Positions 9,098-18,638 of a stretch of DNA of 64,000 bases are shown one piece after another. The notes beneath the pieces are model-generated. The model searched no databases. It was not told the origin of the DNA and worked only from the letters and a program-made list of their open reading frames with translations. Every line of letters begins with the position of its first letter. The stretch's first letter is position 1. Origin of the DNA: Pseudoxanthomonas beigongshangi (GTDB taxonomy: Bacteria > Pseudomonadota > Gammaproteobacteria > Xanthomonadales > Xanthomonadaceae). A program made the position numbers and the translations under genes. Location: the NCBI RefSeq assembly GCF_016820515.1, contig NZ_JADHDV010000001.1:273248-337247 (forward strand), written 5' to 3'.

Positions 9098-9940
9098 ATG
9101 CTAGAAACCATCACCGAACTGCACGATCTGCGCGCCCGCGTCAGGCAATGGAAACGCGAGGGCCTGAAAGTCGCGCTGGTGCCGACGATGGGCAACCTGC
9201 ATGCCGGCCATTACTCGCTGGTCATGCTGGCGCGGCAGTATGCCGACCGCGTGGTGTCCAGCGTGTTCGTCAATCCGACCCAGTTCGGTCCCAACGAGGA
9301 CTTCACCCGCTACCCGCGCACGCCGGAAGCGGACATGAGCGGTCTGGAAGGCGCGGGCTGCGATGTCCTGTGGCTGCCCACGGTGGAATCGATGTATCCG
9401 TTCGGCGTGGAACTGGCGGCCAAGGTGCACGTGCCCGGTGTCAGCAGCCTGCTGGAAGGCGCGCATCGCCCCGGCCATTTCGATGGCGTGTGCACGGTGG
9501 TGACCCGCCTGTTCAACCAGGTGCAGCCGGATCTGGCCGCATTCGGCAAGAAGGACTACCAGCAACTGGCGGTGATCCGGCAGATGGTGGCGGACCTGGC
9601 GTTTCCGATCGAGCTGCTGGCCGGCAGCATCGTGCGCGAGAGCGACGGGCTGGCGATGAGCTCGCGCAACCAGTACCTGTCGGCCGAAGAGCGCCCGCGC
9701 GCCGCCGAAATCCGCCGCGTCCTGACCGCGATGCGCGACGGCGTCGTCGCCGGCCGCCCGCGCGTGGAGGTCGAGGACACCGCCGCCCGCCACTTGGCGG
9801 ACAACGGTTTCGCGGTGGACTACACCACGGTGCGCCGGCCCGACCTGAGCGAGCCGGCCGACGGCGAAGCCGGTCCCCGGGTCGCGCTGGTCGCCGCGCG
9901 CCTGGGCCGGACCCGGCTGATCGACAACCTGGAATGGTGA
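9098..9940 (+). CDS. panC: Pantothenate synthetase
   Basis: Joins pantoate and beta-alanine with ATP. The 280-residue protein has the nucleotide-binding VPTMGNLHAGHYSLV segment (a HIGH-like motif, here HAGH), the substrate loop FVNPTQFGPNEDFTRYPRT, FGKKDYQQLAVIRQMV and the KMSKS-like MSSRNQYLS. All are in the expected order. It follows panB by 45 bp and is followed 114 bp later by panD, which makes its beta-alanine substrate. Confidence 0.97.
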   Translation: MLETITELHDLRARVRQWKREGLKVALVPTMGNLHAGHYSLVMLARQYADRVVSSVFVNPTQFGPNEDFTRYPRTPEADMSGLEGAGCDVLWLPTVESMYPFGVELAAKVHVPGVSSLLEGAHRPGHFDGVCTVVTRLFNQVQPDLAAFGKKDYQQLAVIRQMVADLAFPIELLAGSIVRESDGLAMSSRNQYLSAEERPRAAEIRRVLTAMRDGVVAGRPRVEVEDTAARHLADNGFAVDYTTVRRPDLSEPADGEAGPRVALVAARLGRTRLIDNLEW

Positions 9941-10054
9941 ACGCGGCGCCTGCCGCCCGCCTCGCCTCCCGCGCGGCGCCTCCCGCCGCATGCACGTCGG
10001 CCGCCCGCAGCCGCTGCTAAACTTCCGCTTCCTCCGTGGTCCGTTCCCCCCGCC

Positions 10055-10435
10055 ATGCAACTCAGCCTGCTCAAGACCAAGATCCACCGCGCCACCGTCA
10101 CCCACGCCGAACTGAACTATGAAGGCTCGATCGCCATCGACGGCCTGTTGCTGGACGCCAGCGGCATCCGCGAGTTCGAGCAGGTGCACATCTGGGATGT
10201 CACCAACGGCGCGCGTTTCTCCACCTACGCCATCCGCGCCGACGAGGGCAGCGGGATCATCTCGCTCAACGGCGGCGCCGCGCGCCACGTGCAGATCGGC
10301 GACCTGATCATCATCGCCGCGTTCGCCGGCATGAGCGAGGAGGAAGCCGAGCGCTTCCAGCCCAAGCTGATCTACGTGGACGGCAACAACAGGATCACCC
10401 ACACCAACCACAGCATCCCCAAGCAGGCCGCATGA
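10055..10435 (+). CDS. panD: Aspartate 1-decarboxylase
   Basis: Decarboxylates aspartate to beta-alanine for pantothenate. It is a self-processing pyruvoyl enzyme: the Gly24-Ser25 cleavage site is present in [11 protein letters not shown], and the conserved Lys9, His11 and Tyr22 surround it. Length (126) matches the family. A -10-like TAAACT at 10018-10023 suggests its own promoter in the 114-bp gap after panC. Its stop overlaps the start of pgi in an ATGA tetranucleotide, so the two are probably translated together. Confidence 0.97.
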   Translation: MQLSLLKTKIHRATVTHAELNYEGSIAIDGLLLDASGIREFEQVHIWDVTNGARFSTYAIRADEGSGIISLNGGAARHVQIGDLIIIAAFAGMSEEEAERFQPKLIYVDGNNRITHTNHSIPKQAA

Positions 10436-11949
10436 GCCAGACACCGGGTTTCGACGCACTGCATTCCCACGCCGCGCGCCTGCGCGGGCAATCGCTGCCG
10501 GCGCTGCTGGCGCAGGATCCCGCGCGCGCCAACGACTTCGCCCTGCGCCACGGCCCGCTGTACTTCAACTTCGCCCGCCAGGGCTATGACCGCGAGGCGC
10601 TGTCCGCGCTGGTCGCACTCGGCGAATCGCGCGATCTGAAAGGGGCGTTCCGGCGCCTGTTCGATGGCGAGAAGGTCAACGTCACCGAAGGCCGCGCCGC
10701 GCTGCATACCGCGCTGCGTGGCAATCACTCCGGTGCCGCCGCCGCGCGCGAGGCATTCGCCACCGCCAGCGCGGTGCGCGAGCGCATGGCCGCGCTGATC
10801 GCGGATCTGGAAGCCAGCGACGTCACCGATATCGTCAGCGTCGGCATCGGTGGTTCCGACCTGGGCCCGCGGCTGGTCGCCGATGCGTTGCGCGGACCGC
10901 TGCCGGGCCGCTTCCGCGTGCACTTCCTGTCCAACGTCGACGGTGCCGCCGCCCAGCGCGTGCTGGCGCCGCTGGAACCGCGCAAGACCGCGGCAATCCT
11001 GATTTCCAAAACCTTCGGCACCCAGGAAACCCTGCTCAACGGCGGCATCCTGCGCGACTGGCTGGGCAGCAGCGAGCGCCTGTACGCGGTCAGCGCCAAT
11101 CCGGAGCGCGCCGCCGCCGCGTTCGCGATCGACGCGGCACGGGTGCTGCCGATGTGGGACTGGGTGGGTGGCCGCTACTCGCTGTGGTCGGCGGTGGGCC
11201 TGCCGATCGCGCTTGCCATCGGCTTCGAGCGCTTCGAGGCGCTGCTGTCCGGCGCATCGGATTTCGACGCGCATGTACTGAACACCGCGCCCGCCGACAA
11301 CATCGCGGTACGCCACGCGCTGACCGCGATCTGGAACCGCAATGCGCTCGGCCACGCCGCGCACGGCGTGATGACCTACAACCAGCGCCTGGCACTGCTG
11401 CCGGCCTACCTGCAGCAACTGGTGATGGAGAGCCTGGGCAAGTCGGTGAAACTCGACGGCAGCCCGGTCGGCGTGGATACCGTGCCGGTGTGGTGGGGCG
11501 GTGCAGGCACCGACGTGCAGCACAGTTTCTTCCAGGCGTTGCACCAGGGCACCGGCATCGTGCCGCTGGATTTCGTCGGCACCATCCGCAACGACGATCC
11601 GTATGCCGAGAACCACCTGGCGCTGATGTCCAACCTGCTGGCGCAGACCGAGGCGCTGGCGAACGGGCAGGGCAGCGAGGATCCGCACCGCGCGTACCCG
11701 GGCAGCCGCCCGAGCACGCTGATCCTGCTCGATGCGCTGACCCCGCAGACCCTGGGCGGCCTGATCGCCATGTACGAACACAGCGTCTACGCACAGTCGG
11801 TGCTGTGGGGCATCAACGCCTTCGATCAGTTCGGCGTCGAACTGGGCAAGCAACTGGCCAACGGCCTGCTGCCGGCACTGAAGGGCGAAGCGCAGGCCAA
11901 CGACCCGGTCACCCGCGTACTGCTGGACGAGTTGCGCAAGCGCGGTTGA
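10432..11949 (+). CDS. pgi: Glucose-6-phosphate isomerase
   Basis: Interconverts glucose 6-phosphate and fructose 6-phosphate. The 505-residue protein shows the phosphate-binding [26 protein letters not shown], the signature [30 protein letters not shown] with the catalytic glutamate, [12 protein letters not shown] with the catalytic histidine, and the C-terminal lysine region [11 protein letters not shown]. It is somewhat shorter than E. coli Pgi (549) but complete in motifs. The start overlaps panD by four bases. It ends 24 bp before a REP-like hairpin, and queG converges on it. Confidence 0.97.
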   Translation: MSQTPGFDALHSHAARLRGQSLPALLAQDPARANDFALRHGPLYFNFARQGYDREALSALVALGESRDLKGAFRRLFDGEKVNVTEGRAALHTALRGNHSGAAAAREAFATASAVRERMAALIADLEASDVTDIVSVGIGGSDLGPRLVADALRGPLPGRFRVHFLSNVDGAAAQRVLAPLEPRKTAAILISKTFGTQETLLNGGILRDWLGSSERLYAVSANPERAAAAFAIDAARVLPMWDWVGGRYSLWSAVGLPIALAIGFERFEALLSGASDFDAHVLNTAPADNIAVRHALTAIWNRNALGHAAHGVMTYNQRLALLPAYLQQLVMESLGKSVKLDGSPVGVDTVPVWWGGAGTDVQHSFFQALHQGTGIVPLDFVGTIRNDDPYAENHLALMSNLLAQTEALANGQGSEDPHRAYPGSRPSTLILLDALTPQTLGGLIAMYEHSVYAQSVLWGINAFDQFGVELGKQLANGLLPALKGEAQANDPVTRVLLDELRKRG

Positions 11950-11973
11950 TTTCTCCGCGGCGACCTTCTGTCT

Positions 11974-12036
11974 TGTGGGAGCGACGTCAGTCGCGAAATT
12001 CTGGATGTCCGATTCGCGACTGACGTCGCTTCCACA
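11974..12036. repeat. REP-like inverted repeat between pgi and queG
   Basis: Two 24-base arms (11974-11997 and 12013-12036), identical except at one position, flank a 15-base loop. The arm core reads GTGGGAGCGACGTCAGTCGC. It sits between two convergent genes, as expected of a REP doublet, and can also act as a transcription or mRNA-decay barrier. A relative lies at 61777-61853. Confidence 0.8.
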
Positions 12037-12048
12037 GGGCATGCCGGC

Positions 12049-13125
12049 TCATTGCACCCCATGCCGCCGCAGCGCCCACGCCACGTGCTCGCGCACCAGC
12101 GGCGAGGGATCCTCGCGGCGCGAAGCCAATGCCGCCAGCACGCCCGGCGTGGCCGGCGCATTGCCCAGCGCGACGGCGATGTTGCGCAGCCAGCGCTCAT
12201 GGCCGCTGCGGCGGATCGCCGAACCTTCCGTGCGGCGCAGGAATTCGGCTTCGTCCCAGGCGAACAACTGCGGCAGCGTCGCGGTATCCAGATCGTTGCG
12301 GGTGCGGAAATCCGGTTCGTCGTGGCGCTTGGCGAACTTGTTCCAGGGACAGACCAGCTGGCAGTCGTCGCAACCGAAGATGCGGTTGCCCATCGGCACG
12401 CGCAGATCCTCGGGAATCGCGCCGTCGTGCTCGATGGTCAGGTAGGAAATGCAGCGCCGCGCGTCGAGACGATACGGCGCGGTGATCGCGTCGGTCGGGC
12501 AGATGTCGATGCAGCGCGTGCAGGTGCCGCAGTGCGCGCTGGCGGGCGCGTCAATCGGCAGCGGCAGGTCGACGTAGATTTCACCGAGGAAGAACCAGGA
12601 GCCGCCATCCTTGTCGATGAGACAGGTGTGCTTGCCGATCCAGCCGAGCCCGGCGTTGCGCGCTAGCGCGCGTTCCAGCACCGGCGCCGAATCCACGAAC
12701 ACCCGATGGCCGAACGCGCCGACTTCCTGCTGCAGGCGTTCGGCCAGCCGCTGCAGGCGATTGCGCATCAGCTTGTGGTAGTCGCGTCCCAGCGCGTAGC
12801 GGGCCACATAGGCGCGTTCGCCGTCGGCCAGCGTGCGCCAGGCGTCGTCACTGTCGTTGCGGCCGTAATCCAGTCCCACCGAAATCACCCGCAGGGTGCC
12901 GGGCAGGAGTTCCTGCGGCCGGCTGCGCAGGTCGCCGTGGCGCGCCATCCAGTCCATCGACCCGTACAGGCCCTGCGCCAGCCAGTCGCGCAGATGGGCC
13001 TCGTCCTCTCCCAGTTCGACACCGGCGATGCCGCAGCGCTGGAAGCCGAACTCGCGCGCCAGCCCGCGCACCCGCGCGGCGAGCGCGGCGGGATCCGGAA
13101 GCGTGACGGGCGCGGTGGCAGGCAT
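12049..13125 (-). CDS. queG: Epoxyqueuosine reductase
   Basis: Reduces epoxyqueuosine to queuosine in tRNA, the last step of the pathway, using cobalamin and two 4Fe-4S clusters. The 358-residue protein has the N-terminal DUF1730-type domain (GIAGVELGEDEAHLRDWL) and the conserved RYALGRDYHKLMRNRL. The ferredoxin-like cysteines are CGTCTRCIDICPTDAI and CDDCQLVCPWN (about residues 195-255), and a HEAT-like C-terminus ends in EDPSPLVREHVAWALRRHG. It is divergent from nnr with only 23 bp between the starts, as yjeF and queG are neighbours in many genomes. Confidence 0.96.
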   Translation of the reverse strand: MPATAPVTLPDPAALAARVRGLAREFGFQRCGIAGVELGEDEAHLRDWLAQGLYGSMDWMARHGDLRSRPQELLPGTLRVISVGLDYGRNDSDDAWRTLADGERAYVARYALGRDYHKLMRNRLQRLAERLQQEVGAFGHRVFVDSAPVLERALARNAGLGWIGKHTCLIDKDGGSWFFLGEIYVDLPLPIDAPASAHCGTCTRCIDICPTDAITAPYRLDARRCISYLTIEHDGAIPEDLRVPMGNRIFGCDDCQLVCPWNKFAKRHDEPDFRTRNDLDTATLPQLFAWDEAEFLRRTEGSAIRRSGHERWLRNIAVALGNAPATPGVLAALASRREDPSPLVREHVAWALRRHGVQ

Positions 13126-13133
13126 GCGACAAG

Positions 13134-13141
13134 TATAGAAT
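13134..13141 (+). promoter_or_regulatory. Likely -10 element of nnr (leaderless type)
   Basis: TATAGAAT is the only AT-rich octamer in the nnr-queG gap. Its TAGAAT part ends seven bases before the nnr ATG, so transcription would begin at or next to the start codon. No -35 match is clear. Confidence 0.5.
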
Positions 13142-13148
13142 CGCCTGC

Positions 13149-14624
13149 ATGTCCGGCAGCTTTCCCCTGTACGACACCGCCGCCGCGCGCGACCTGGACG
13201 CGCGCGCCACCGTCCGCCTGGGCGGCGACCCGCATGTCCTGATGCTGCGGGCGGGGCAGGCGGCCTGGCGGCACCTGCGGGATCACTGGCCGCGGGCCCA
13301 GCGCCTGGTGGTGGTGTGCGGACCCGGCAACAACGGCGGAGACGGCTACGTGCTGGCGCAACTGGCGCAGCGCTCCGGGCACGTGGTCACGGTGGTGCAC
13401 TTGGACGAGCACGTGCCGCGCACGCCCTCCAGCCAGCGCGCCTGCACCGACTACATCGCCGCGGGCGGGCGCATCGCACTTCATGGCGGTGGACCGCTGC
13501 CGCCCGCCGACGTGGTGGTCGACGCCTTGTTCGGCATCGGCCTGTCGCGTGCGCCGGATGCGGGTTCCGCGCGCCTGATCGAGGCGATCAACGCGCAGGG
13601 CGCGCCGGTGTTCGCGCTCGATGTTCCCAGCGGCGTGGATGCCGATCGCGGACACGTGCCCGGCGTGGCGGTGGTGGCCTCGCGCACGTTGCAGTTCATT
13701 GCCGAGCACGTGGGACTGCGCACCGGCCAGGCGCTGGAATACACCGGCGCGTGCGCGCTGGACGAACTCGAAGTCGATGACGAAACCTTCGCCGGCGTCC
13801 CCGCCGCCGCCAACGACCTGGGCGCGGAAGCGCTCGCGCGCTGGCTGTTGCCGCGCCGGCGCAATACCCACAAGGGCGAGTCCGGCCGGGTGCTGTGCAT
13901 CGGCGGTGATCACGGCAGCGGTGGCGCCATCGCGTTGTGCGCGGAAGCGGCGCTGCGTGCCGGCGCCGGCCTGCTCCGCGTCGCCACCCGTGAATGCCAC
14001 GTCGCGCCCCTGCTGGCGCGACGGCCGGAAGCGATGGTGCGCGCGGTCGAATCCGGCGAGGAACTGGCGCCGCTGCTGCCGCAGGCCGATGTCGTCGCGC
14101 TTGGCCCCGGACTGGGGCAGGAGGACTGGGGACGCGGGCTGTTCGAACTGGTGCTGCGCGCGCAACCGCCCTGCGTGCTGGACGCCGATGCCCTGAACCT
14201 GCTGGCCGCGTATCCGCACGAACTGCGCGACGCGATCCTGACCCCGCATCCCGGTGAAGCGGCGCGCCTGCTGGGCGTGGAGACGCACGAGGTGCAGCAG
14301 GATCGCTTCGCCGCCGCGGGCGCGCTGGCGGAGCGCCATCGCGCGGTGATTGTGCTGAAGGGCGCCGGCACGATCGTCGCTGCGCGCGGCGAAATTCCCT
14401 GCGTGCTGGATGCCGGCAACCCGGGCATGGCCGTAGGCGGCATGGGCGATGTGCTGACCGGCATCATCGCGGCGTTGCGCGCGCAGGGACTGCCCGCGTT
14501 CGACGCCGCGCGCGCAGGCGCGCTGCTGCATTCGCTGGCGGGCGACGTCGCCGCGGCGGAAGGCGAACGCGGCCTGCTGCCTTCGGATCTGATGCCGATC
14601 GTTCGGCGGCTTGCCAATCCCTGA
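13149..14624 (+). CDS. nnr: Bifunctional NAD(P)H-hydrate epimerase / ADP-dependent NAD(P)H-hydrate dehydratase
   Basis: Repairs hydrated NAD(P)H. Residues 1-210 form the YjeF_N epimerase domain (VCGPGNNGGDGYVLA, VDALFGIGLSR, FALDVPSGVDAD). Residues 225-491 form the ribokinase-like dehydratase (HKGESGRVLCIGGDHGSGGA, VALGPGLGQ, LTPHPGEAARLLG, GNPGMAVGGMGDVLTG). The fused arrangement and 491-residue length are normal for proteobacteria. It starts the series nnr-tsaE-amidase-mutL, an order common in gammaproteobacteria. Confidence 0.96.
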   Translation: MSGSFPLYDTAAARDLDARATVRLGGDPHVLMLRAGQAAWRHLRDHWPRAQRLVVVCGPGNNGGDGYVLAQLAQRSGHVVTVVHLDEHVPRTPSSQRACTDYIAAGGRIALHGGGPLPPADVVVDALFGIGLSRAPDAGSARLIEAINAQGAPVFALDVPSGVDADRGHVPGVAVVASRTLQFIAEHVGLRTGQALEYTGACALDELEVDDETFAGVPAAANDLGAEALARWLLPRRRNTHKGESGRVLCIGGDHGSGGAIALCAEAALRAGAGLLRVATRECHVAPLLARRPEAMVRAVESGEELAPLLPQADVVALGPGLGQEDWGRGLFELVLRAQPPCVLDADALNLLAAYPHELRDAILTPHPGEAARLLGVETHEVQQDRFAAAGALAERHRAVIVLKGAGTIVAARGEIPCVLDAGNPGMAVGGMGDVLTGIIAALRAQGLPAFDAARAGALLHSLAGDVAAAEGERGLLPSDLMPIVRRLANP

Positions 14625-14641
14625 GCGTGTGCGGCGAAGGC

Positions 14642-14647
14642 TAGAAT
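14642..14647 (+). promoter_or_regulatory. Likely -10 element of tsaE (leaderless type)
   Basis: TAGAAT ends six bases before the tsaE ATG at 14654, in the same arrangement as at nnr. A start of transcription at the ATG itself is predicted. No convincing -35. Confidence 0.45.
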
Positions 14648-14653
14648 CGCGGC

Positions 14654-15145
14654 ATGGAATCCTTGTCCCTGTTCCTTTCCGACAGCGAAGCGACCGACGC
14701 GCTCGGGCGCGCGCTCGCGGCCACCCGGCCGGCCAGCGCCGTGGTCCACCTGCAAGGCGATCTGGGCGCGGGCAAATCCACCCTGGCGCGCGCATTGCTG
14801 CGGGCCTTGGGCGTGCAGGGCGCGATCCGCAGCCCGACCTATACCCTGGTCGAGCGCTACCCGATCGCCGACGGCGAAGCCTGGCACCTGGATCTGTACC
14901 GCATCGGCGACGCCGGGGAACTGGATTTCCTGGGCCTGGACGAGGGCAGCGCCACGCTCTGGCTGGTGGAATGGCCCGAGCGCGGCGGCGCCGGCTTGCC
15001 GGCCTGCGACCTGCGGGTGCGGCTGGCGGTCGAGGGCGACGGTCGTGCGGTCAGGCTGGAAGCCGCGGGCGAAACCGGGCAGGCGTGGCTGGCGCGCCTG
15101 GAAAAAAGTGGCCAGTTGCCTCGATCACCTGTCCCGACGGTGTAG
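14654..15145 (+). CDS. tsaE: tRNA threonylcarbamoyladenosine biosynthesis ATPase
   Basis: ATPase that works with TsaB and TsaD to place threonylcarbamoyl on A37 of ANN-decoding tRNAs. The 163-residue protein has a Walker A motif GDLGAGKSTLARALLRALG (about residues 36-54), SPTYTLVERY and the HLDLYRIGDAGELDFLGLDE segment typical of the family. It lies between nnr and the amidase gene, the usual place of tsaE (yjeE). An upstream TAGAAT only six bases from the ATG hints at a leaderless message. Confidence 0.95.
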   Translation: MESLSLFLSDSEATDALGRALAATRPASAVVHLQGDLGAGKSTLARALLRALGVQGAIRSPTYTLVERYPIADGEAWHLDLYRIGDAGELDFLGLDEGSATLWLVEWPERGGAGLPACDLRVRLAVEGDGRAVRLEAAGETGQAWLARLEKSGQLPRSPVPTV

Positions 15146-15220
15146 GAAGATCCGGCAGGTCACGGATTATTAAGGGAAAACTTCTTGCATTCCTGGGCGG
15201 TTGGTGCTTGAATCCGCCGC

Positions 15221-16825
15221 ATGTCCCTGGGGAAACCTCCATTTCGACGCATCCGCATCGCCGCCCTCGGGTTGGTGATGGCTTCGGCGTGCGCTGGAAC
15301 GGCCTCCGCCGGCGAGGTCAGGGCGGTCCAGCTGAGCAACGGCGCGACCGGCACCCGGGCTGAAATCCACCTGCAGGGCAAGGGCGAGTTCAAGACCCTG
15401 GCGCTGCATGGGCCGGAGCGCCTGGTGGTCGACCTGCCGGCTTCCAGCGCCACGCGTGGCCTGAAACTGCCGGCCGGACAGGGCATCGTCACGGCGGTGC
15501 GCACCGGCCAACCCAATCCCGGCACGCTGCGGGTCGTGTTCGATCTGGCCGGCCCCGTCACCGCGCTCAAGCCACGCGTGGAGGCCGCGGAGGGCGGAGC
15601 GCGCCTGGTCATCGAGTGGCCCGGCGATGGTCCCACCGTCGCCAAGGCGCCGGCCGCGACCACGCCTGCATCCGCATCGAACAACGCGACGACCCCGGCA
15701 ACGACCGCGCCGCCACCGGCCGCATCGACGCCTTCGGCCGGCCAGGCCACCGCCGCCCTGGCGGCGCAGGTCGCGCAGCAGGCCAACGCACCGGCCACCA
15801 CGCCGGCCACGCGTCCGGCCGAACAGAACGCGCCGTCGCAACCGACGTCGTCGCCATCGCCGCAGGCCATCCTCAACGGGCAGGCGACCACGCAGGTCGC
15901 GCCGGCCCAGCCGAACGCCGCCGGTGTGACGCCAGGTGGCGTTCCGTACACCATCGCCACCGGAAAGCCGGCCACGCCGGCACCGGGAGAGGTGGCTTCC
16001 ACGGTCGCGTCCGTGCCGCAGGAACCGGCGCCGCGGGTCGGCATGCGCGCTGGCATGCGTCCGCTGATCGTGGCCATCGATCCCGGCCACGGCGGCCAGG
16101 ATTCGGGCGCCGTCGGCATGGGCGGCACCTACGAGAAGAACGTCGTGCTGGCGATCGGCCGCGAACTGGCGCGCCAGATCAACGCCACGCCGGGCATGAA
16201 GGCGTACATGACCCGCGACAGCGATGTCTTCATCCCGCTCAACATGCGCGCCCGCAAGGCCCGTGCGGCGGGCGCCGACATGTTCGTGTCGATCCACGCG
16301 GACGCGGCGGAAAACCGCTCGGCGCGGGGTTCCTCCGTGTACGTGCTGTCGCTGAAAGGCGCGTCCTCGCAACGCGCGCGCTGGCTGGCGGACAAGGAAA
16401 ACGCCTCCGACCTGATCGGCGGCGTGGCCCTGCAGAAGGTCGACAACACGTTGGGTTCGGTGCTGCTGGATCTGGCCCAGAGCGGTCACATGCGCGCCTC
16501 GGAAGACGCGGCCAACCACGTGCTCGACGGCCTGAAACGGGTCGGCAACAACCACAAGCCGAACATCGAACGCGCCAACTTCGCGGTGCTGCGCACCTCG
16601 GACATGCCGTCGATGCTGGTGGAAACCGCCTTCATCTCCAATCCGGACGAAGAGAAGCGGCTGAAGGATCCGGCCTACCAGCGCAAGGTCGCCGCCGCCG
16701 TGCTGGATGGCGTCAATACCTATTTCACCCGCCAGCCGCCGCCGGGCACGCTGTTCGCCGCGCGCGCGCAGGCCGAAGCCGAGGCGCGCAGCGCCGCCGC
16801 GGGCGGAGCCGCCGGCGCGCCCTGA
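15221..16825 (+). CDS. N-acetylmuramoyl-L-alanine amidase, AmiC/AmiB type
   Basis: Periplasmic zinc amidase that splits septal peptidoglycan during cell separation. A signal peptide (residues 1-31) is followed by an AMIN domain (about 35-125), which targets peptidoglycan at the septum. A long Ala/Pro/Thr-rich linker (about 140-275) leads to the Amidase_3 catalytic domain (about 280-505). Zinc ligands and the catalytic glutamate lie in [14 protein letters not shown], the following KNVVL region, VSIHADA and [13 protein letters not shown]. There is no C-terminal LysM domain, unlike Pseudomonas AmiB. Such amidases are normally activated by EnvC/NlpD-type proteins, none of which is in the window. 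Confidence 0.94.
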   Translation: MSLGKPPFRRIRIAALGLVMASACAGTASAGEVRAVQLSNGATGTRAEIHLQGKGEFKTLALHGPERLVVDLPASSATRGLKLPAGQGIVTAVRTGQPNPGTLRVVFDLAGPVTALKPRVEAAEGGARLVIEWPGDGPTVAKAPAATTPASASNNATTPATTAPPPAASTPSAGQATAALAAQVAQQANAPATTPATRPAEQNAPSQPTSSPSPQAILNGQATTQVAPAQPNAAGVTPGGVPYTIATGKPATPAPGEVASTVASVPQEPAPRVGMRAGMRPLIVAIDPGHGGQDSGAVGMGGTYEKNVVLAIGRELARQINATPGMKAYMTRDSDVFIPLNMRARKARAAGADMFVSIHADAAENRSARGSSVYVLSLKGASSQRARWLADKENASDLIGGVALQKVDNTLGSVLLDLAQSGHMRASEDAANHVLDGLKRVGNNHKPNIERANFAVLRTSDMPSMLVETAFISNPDEEKRLKDPAYQRKVAAAVLDGVNTYFTRQPPPGTLFAARAQAEAEARSAAAGGAAGAP

Positions 16826-16898
16826 GCGCACCGCGTCGGGCCAGCGCTCGGCTATCATCCGCACTGACTTCCCGCGACGGCGAACACGCCGCCCCGAC

Positions 16899-18638
16899 GT
16901 GCCGATCCGCCAACTGCCCGACACCCTCATCAATCAGATCGCCGCGGGCGAGGTGGTGGAGCGCCCGGCGTCGGTGGTCAAGGAACTGGTGGAGAACGCC
17001 CTGGACGCGGGCGCGCGCCGCGTCGACATCGATCTGGAGGAGGGCGGCATCCGCCTGATCCGGATTCGCGACGATGGCGGCGGCATTCCGGCCGCGGAAC
17101 TGCCGCTGGCGATCTCGCGCCACGCGACCAGCAAGATTGCGTCGCTGGATGATCTGGAAGCCGTCGCCACCCTGGGTTTCCGCGGCGAGGCATTGCCTTC
17201 GATCGCGTCGGTGAGCCGTTTCCTGTTGACGTCGAGGCGCCTCGATGACGCGCATGGCGCGGCGTTGCGCGTGGATGGTGGCCAACTGGGTGAAGTGGCG
17301 CCGGCGCCGCATCCGCCCGGCACGACCGTGGAGGTGCGGGACCTGTTCTACAACGTGCCGGCGCGGCGCAAGTTCCTGCGCGCCGGGCGCACCGAACTGG
17401 GACATATCGAGGAGTGGCTGCGTTCGCTCGCGCTGGCCCGGCCGGAAATCGAACTGCGGGTCGGCGTGGACGGCAAGCCCGCGCGCCGCTACCGGCCGGA
17501 TGGCATGGATCCGCTGGCGCGGGTGCGCGAGACCCTCGGCGACACCTTCGTGGAGCAAGCGCTGCGCATCGAGCACGCCGCCGCCGGCCTGCGCCTGCAC
17601 GGCTGGATCGCGCAACCGCAATATTCGCGCGCGACCGGCGATCAGCAGTACCTGTATGTCAACGGTCGCGCGGTGCGCGATCGCAACATCGGCCATGCGG
17701 CCAAGAGCGCCTACAAGGACGTGCTGTTCCATGGCCGCCAGCCGGCGTACGTGCTGTTCCTGGAACTGGAACCGACCCGTGTCGACGTCAACGTGCATCC
17801 GGCCAAGCACGAGGTGCGTTTCCGCGACGCGCGGCTGATCTACGATTTCGTCCTGGGGACGCTGCACGAAGCGCTGGCGGAAACCCGCGCGACGATGGCG
17901 CGCGCGCTGGCGATGCCGCAGGGCGCCGATGGCACGCACGCCTTGCCGGCGGTGGCGCAGGTGCGCGAGGCGCGTGCCTTCTATGAAGCCCTGTATGGCG
18001 AACATGGCGCGTTGCCGTCGCAGCCCTCGATGCCACCGCTTTCACCAATGCTGGACGGCGAGGTGCCGCCGCTGGGATTCGCGGTCGCGGTGCTGCACGG
18101 TCGTTATCTGCTGGCCCAGGACACGCAGGGGATGGTCCTGCTCGATCTGCCGGCCACCCACCGCCGGTTGATGCTGGCACGCCTGCACGCGGCGCGCGCG
18201 GGCATCGGATTGCACGCACAGCCGTTGTTGTTGCCGCTGGAACTGGAAGTCGATCTGGAAGCGGCGCGACGGGGTGCGCGGAATGCGGCATGGCTGGCGT
18301 CGCTGGGCCTGGTCGTCGAACCGGCGGGCGAAACACGCCTGCGCCTGCGCGCGGTTCCGGCGCTGCTGGTGGACGCCGACCCGGAAGCGCTGCTGCGCGA
18401 TGTGCTGGCGGCTGTTGGCGGCGATGATGCACGGGAACCGGAAGACGCGCGCGTGGAGCGCTTGCTCGCGGTGATGGCCGGCCACGGCGTGCCCGCGCCA
18501 CGCGGCATGACGCTGGCGGAAATGAACGCCCTGCTGCGCGAGGTCGAACGGATCGAAGCGAGCCATGGCGATACGGGTGTACTGTGGCGGCGATTCGGGC
18601 TTGCCGAAATCGAACAGGGATTCAGTCGGGGGACGTGA
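16899..18638 (+). CDS. mutL: DNA mismatch repair protein MutL
   Basis: Links MutS mismatch recognition to strand removal. The GHKL ATPase half is canonical: [37 protein letters not shown] and [17 protein letters not shown] start it at GTG 16899 because the family begins MPIRQLPD. The C-terminal half (about 400-579) keeps the [12 protein letters not shown] segment, but the metal-site motifs of nuclease-type MutL are not recognisable: where a D-x-H-A-x2-E-x4-E motif is expected there is [13 protein letters not shown] (from residue 416), and the cysteine motifs near the end are missing. It may therefore lack endonuclease activity, as E. coli MutL does. It overlaps the next gene by one base. Confidence 0.95.
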   Translation: MPIRQLPDTLINQIAAGEVVERPASVVKELVENALDAGARRVDIDLEEGGIRLIRIRDDGGGIPAAELPLAISRHATSKIASLDDLEAVATLGFRGEALPSIASVSRFLLTSRRLDDAHGAALRVDGGQLGEVAPAPHPPGTTVEVRDLFYNVPARRKFLRAGRTELGHIEEWLRSLALARPEIELRVGVDGKPARRYRPDGMDPLARVRETLGDTFVEQALRIEHAAAGLRLHGWIAQPQYSRATGDQQYLYVNGRAVRDRNIGHAAKSAYKDVLFHGRQPAYVLFLELEPTRVDVNVHPAKHEVRFRDARLIYDFVLGTLHEALAETRATMARALAMPQGADGTHALPAVAQVREARAFYEALYGEHGALPSQPSMPPLSPMLDGEVPPLGFAVAVLHGRYLLAQDTQGMVLLDLPATHRRLMLARLHAARAGIGLHAQPLLLPLELEVDLEAARRGARNAAWLASLGLVVEPAGETRLRLRAVPALLVDADPEALLRDVLAAVGGDDAREPEDARVERLLAVMAGHGVPAPRGMTLAEMNALLREVERIEASHGDTGVLWRRFGLAEIEQGFSRGT

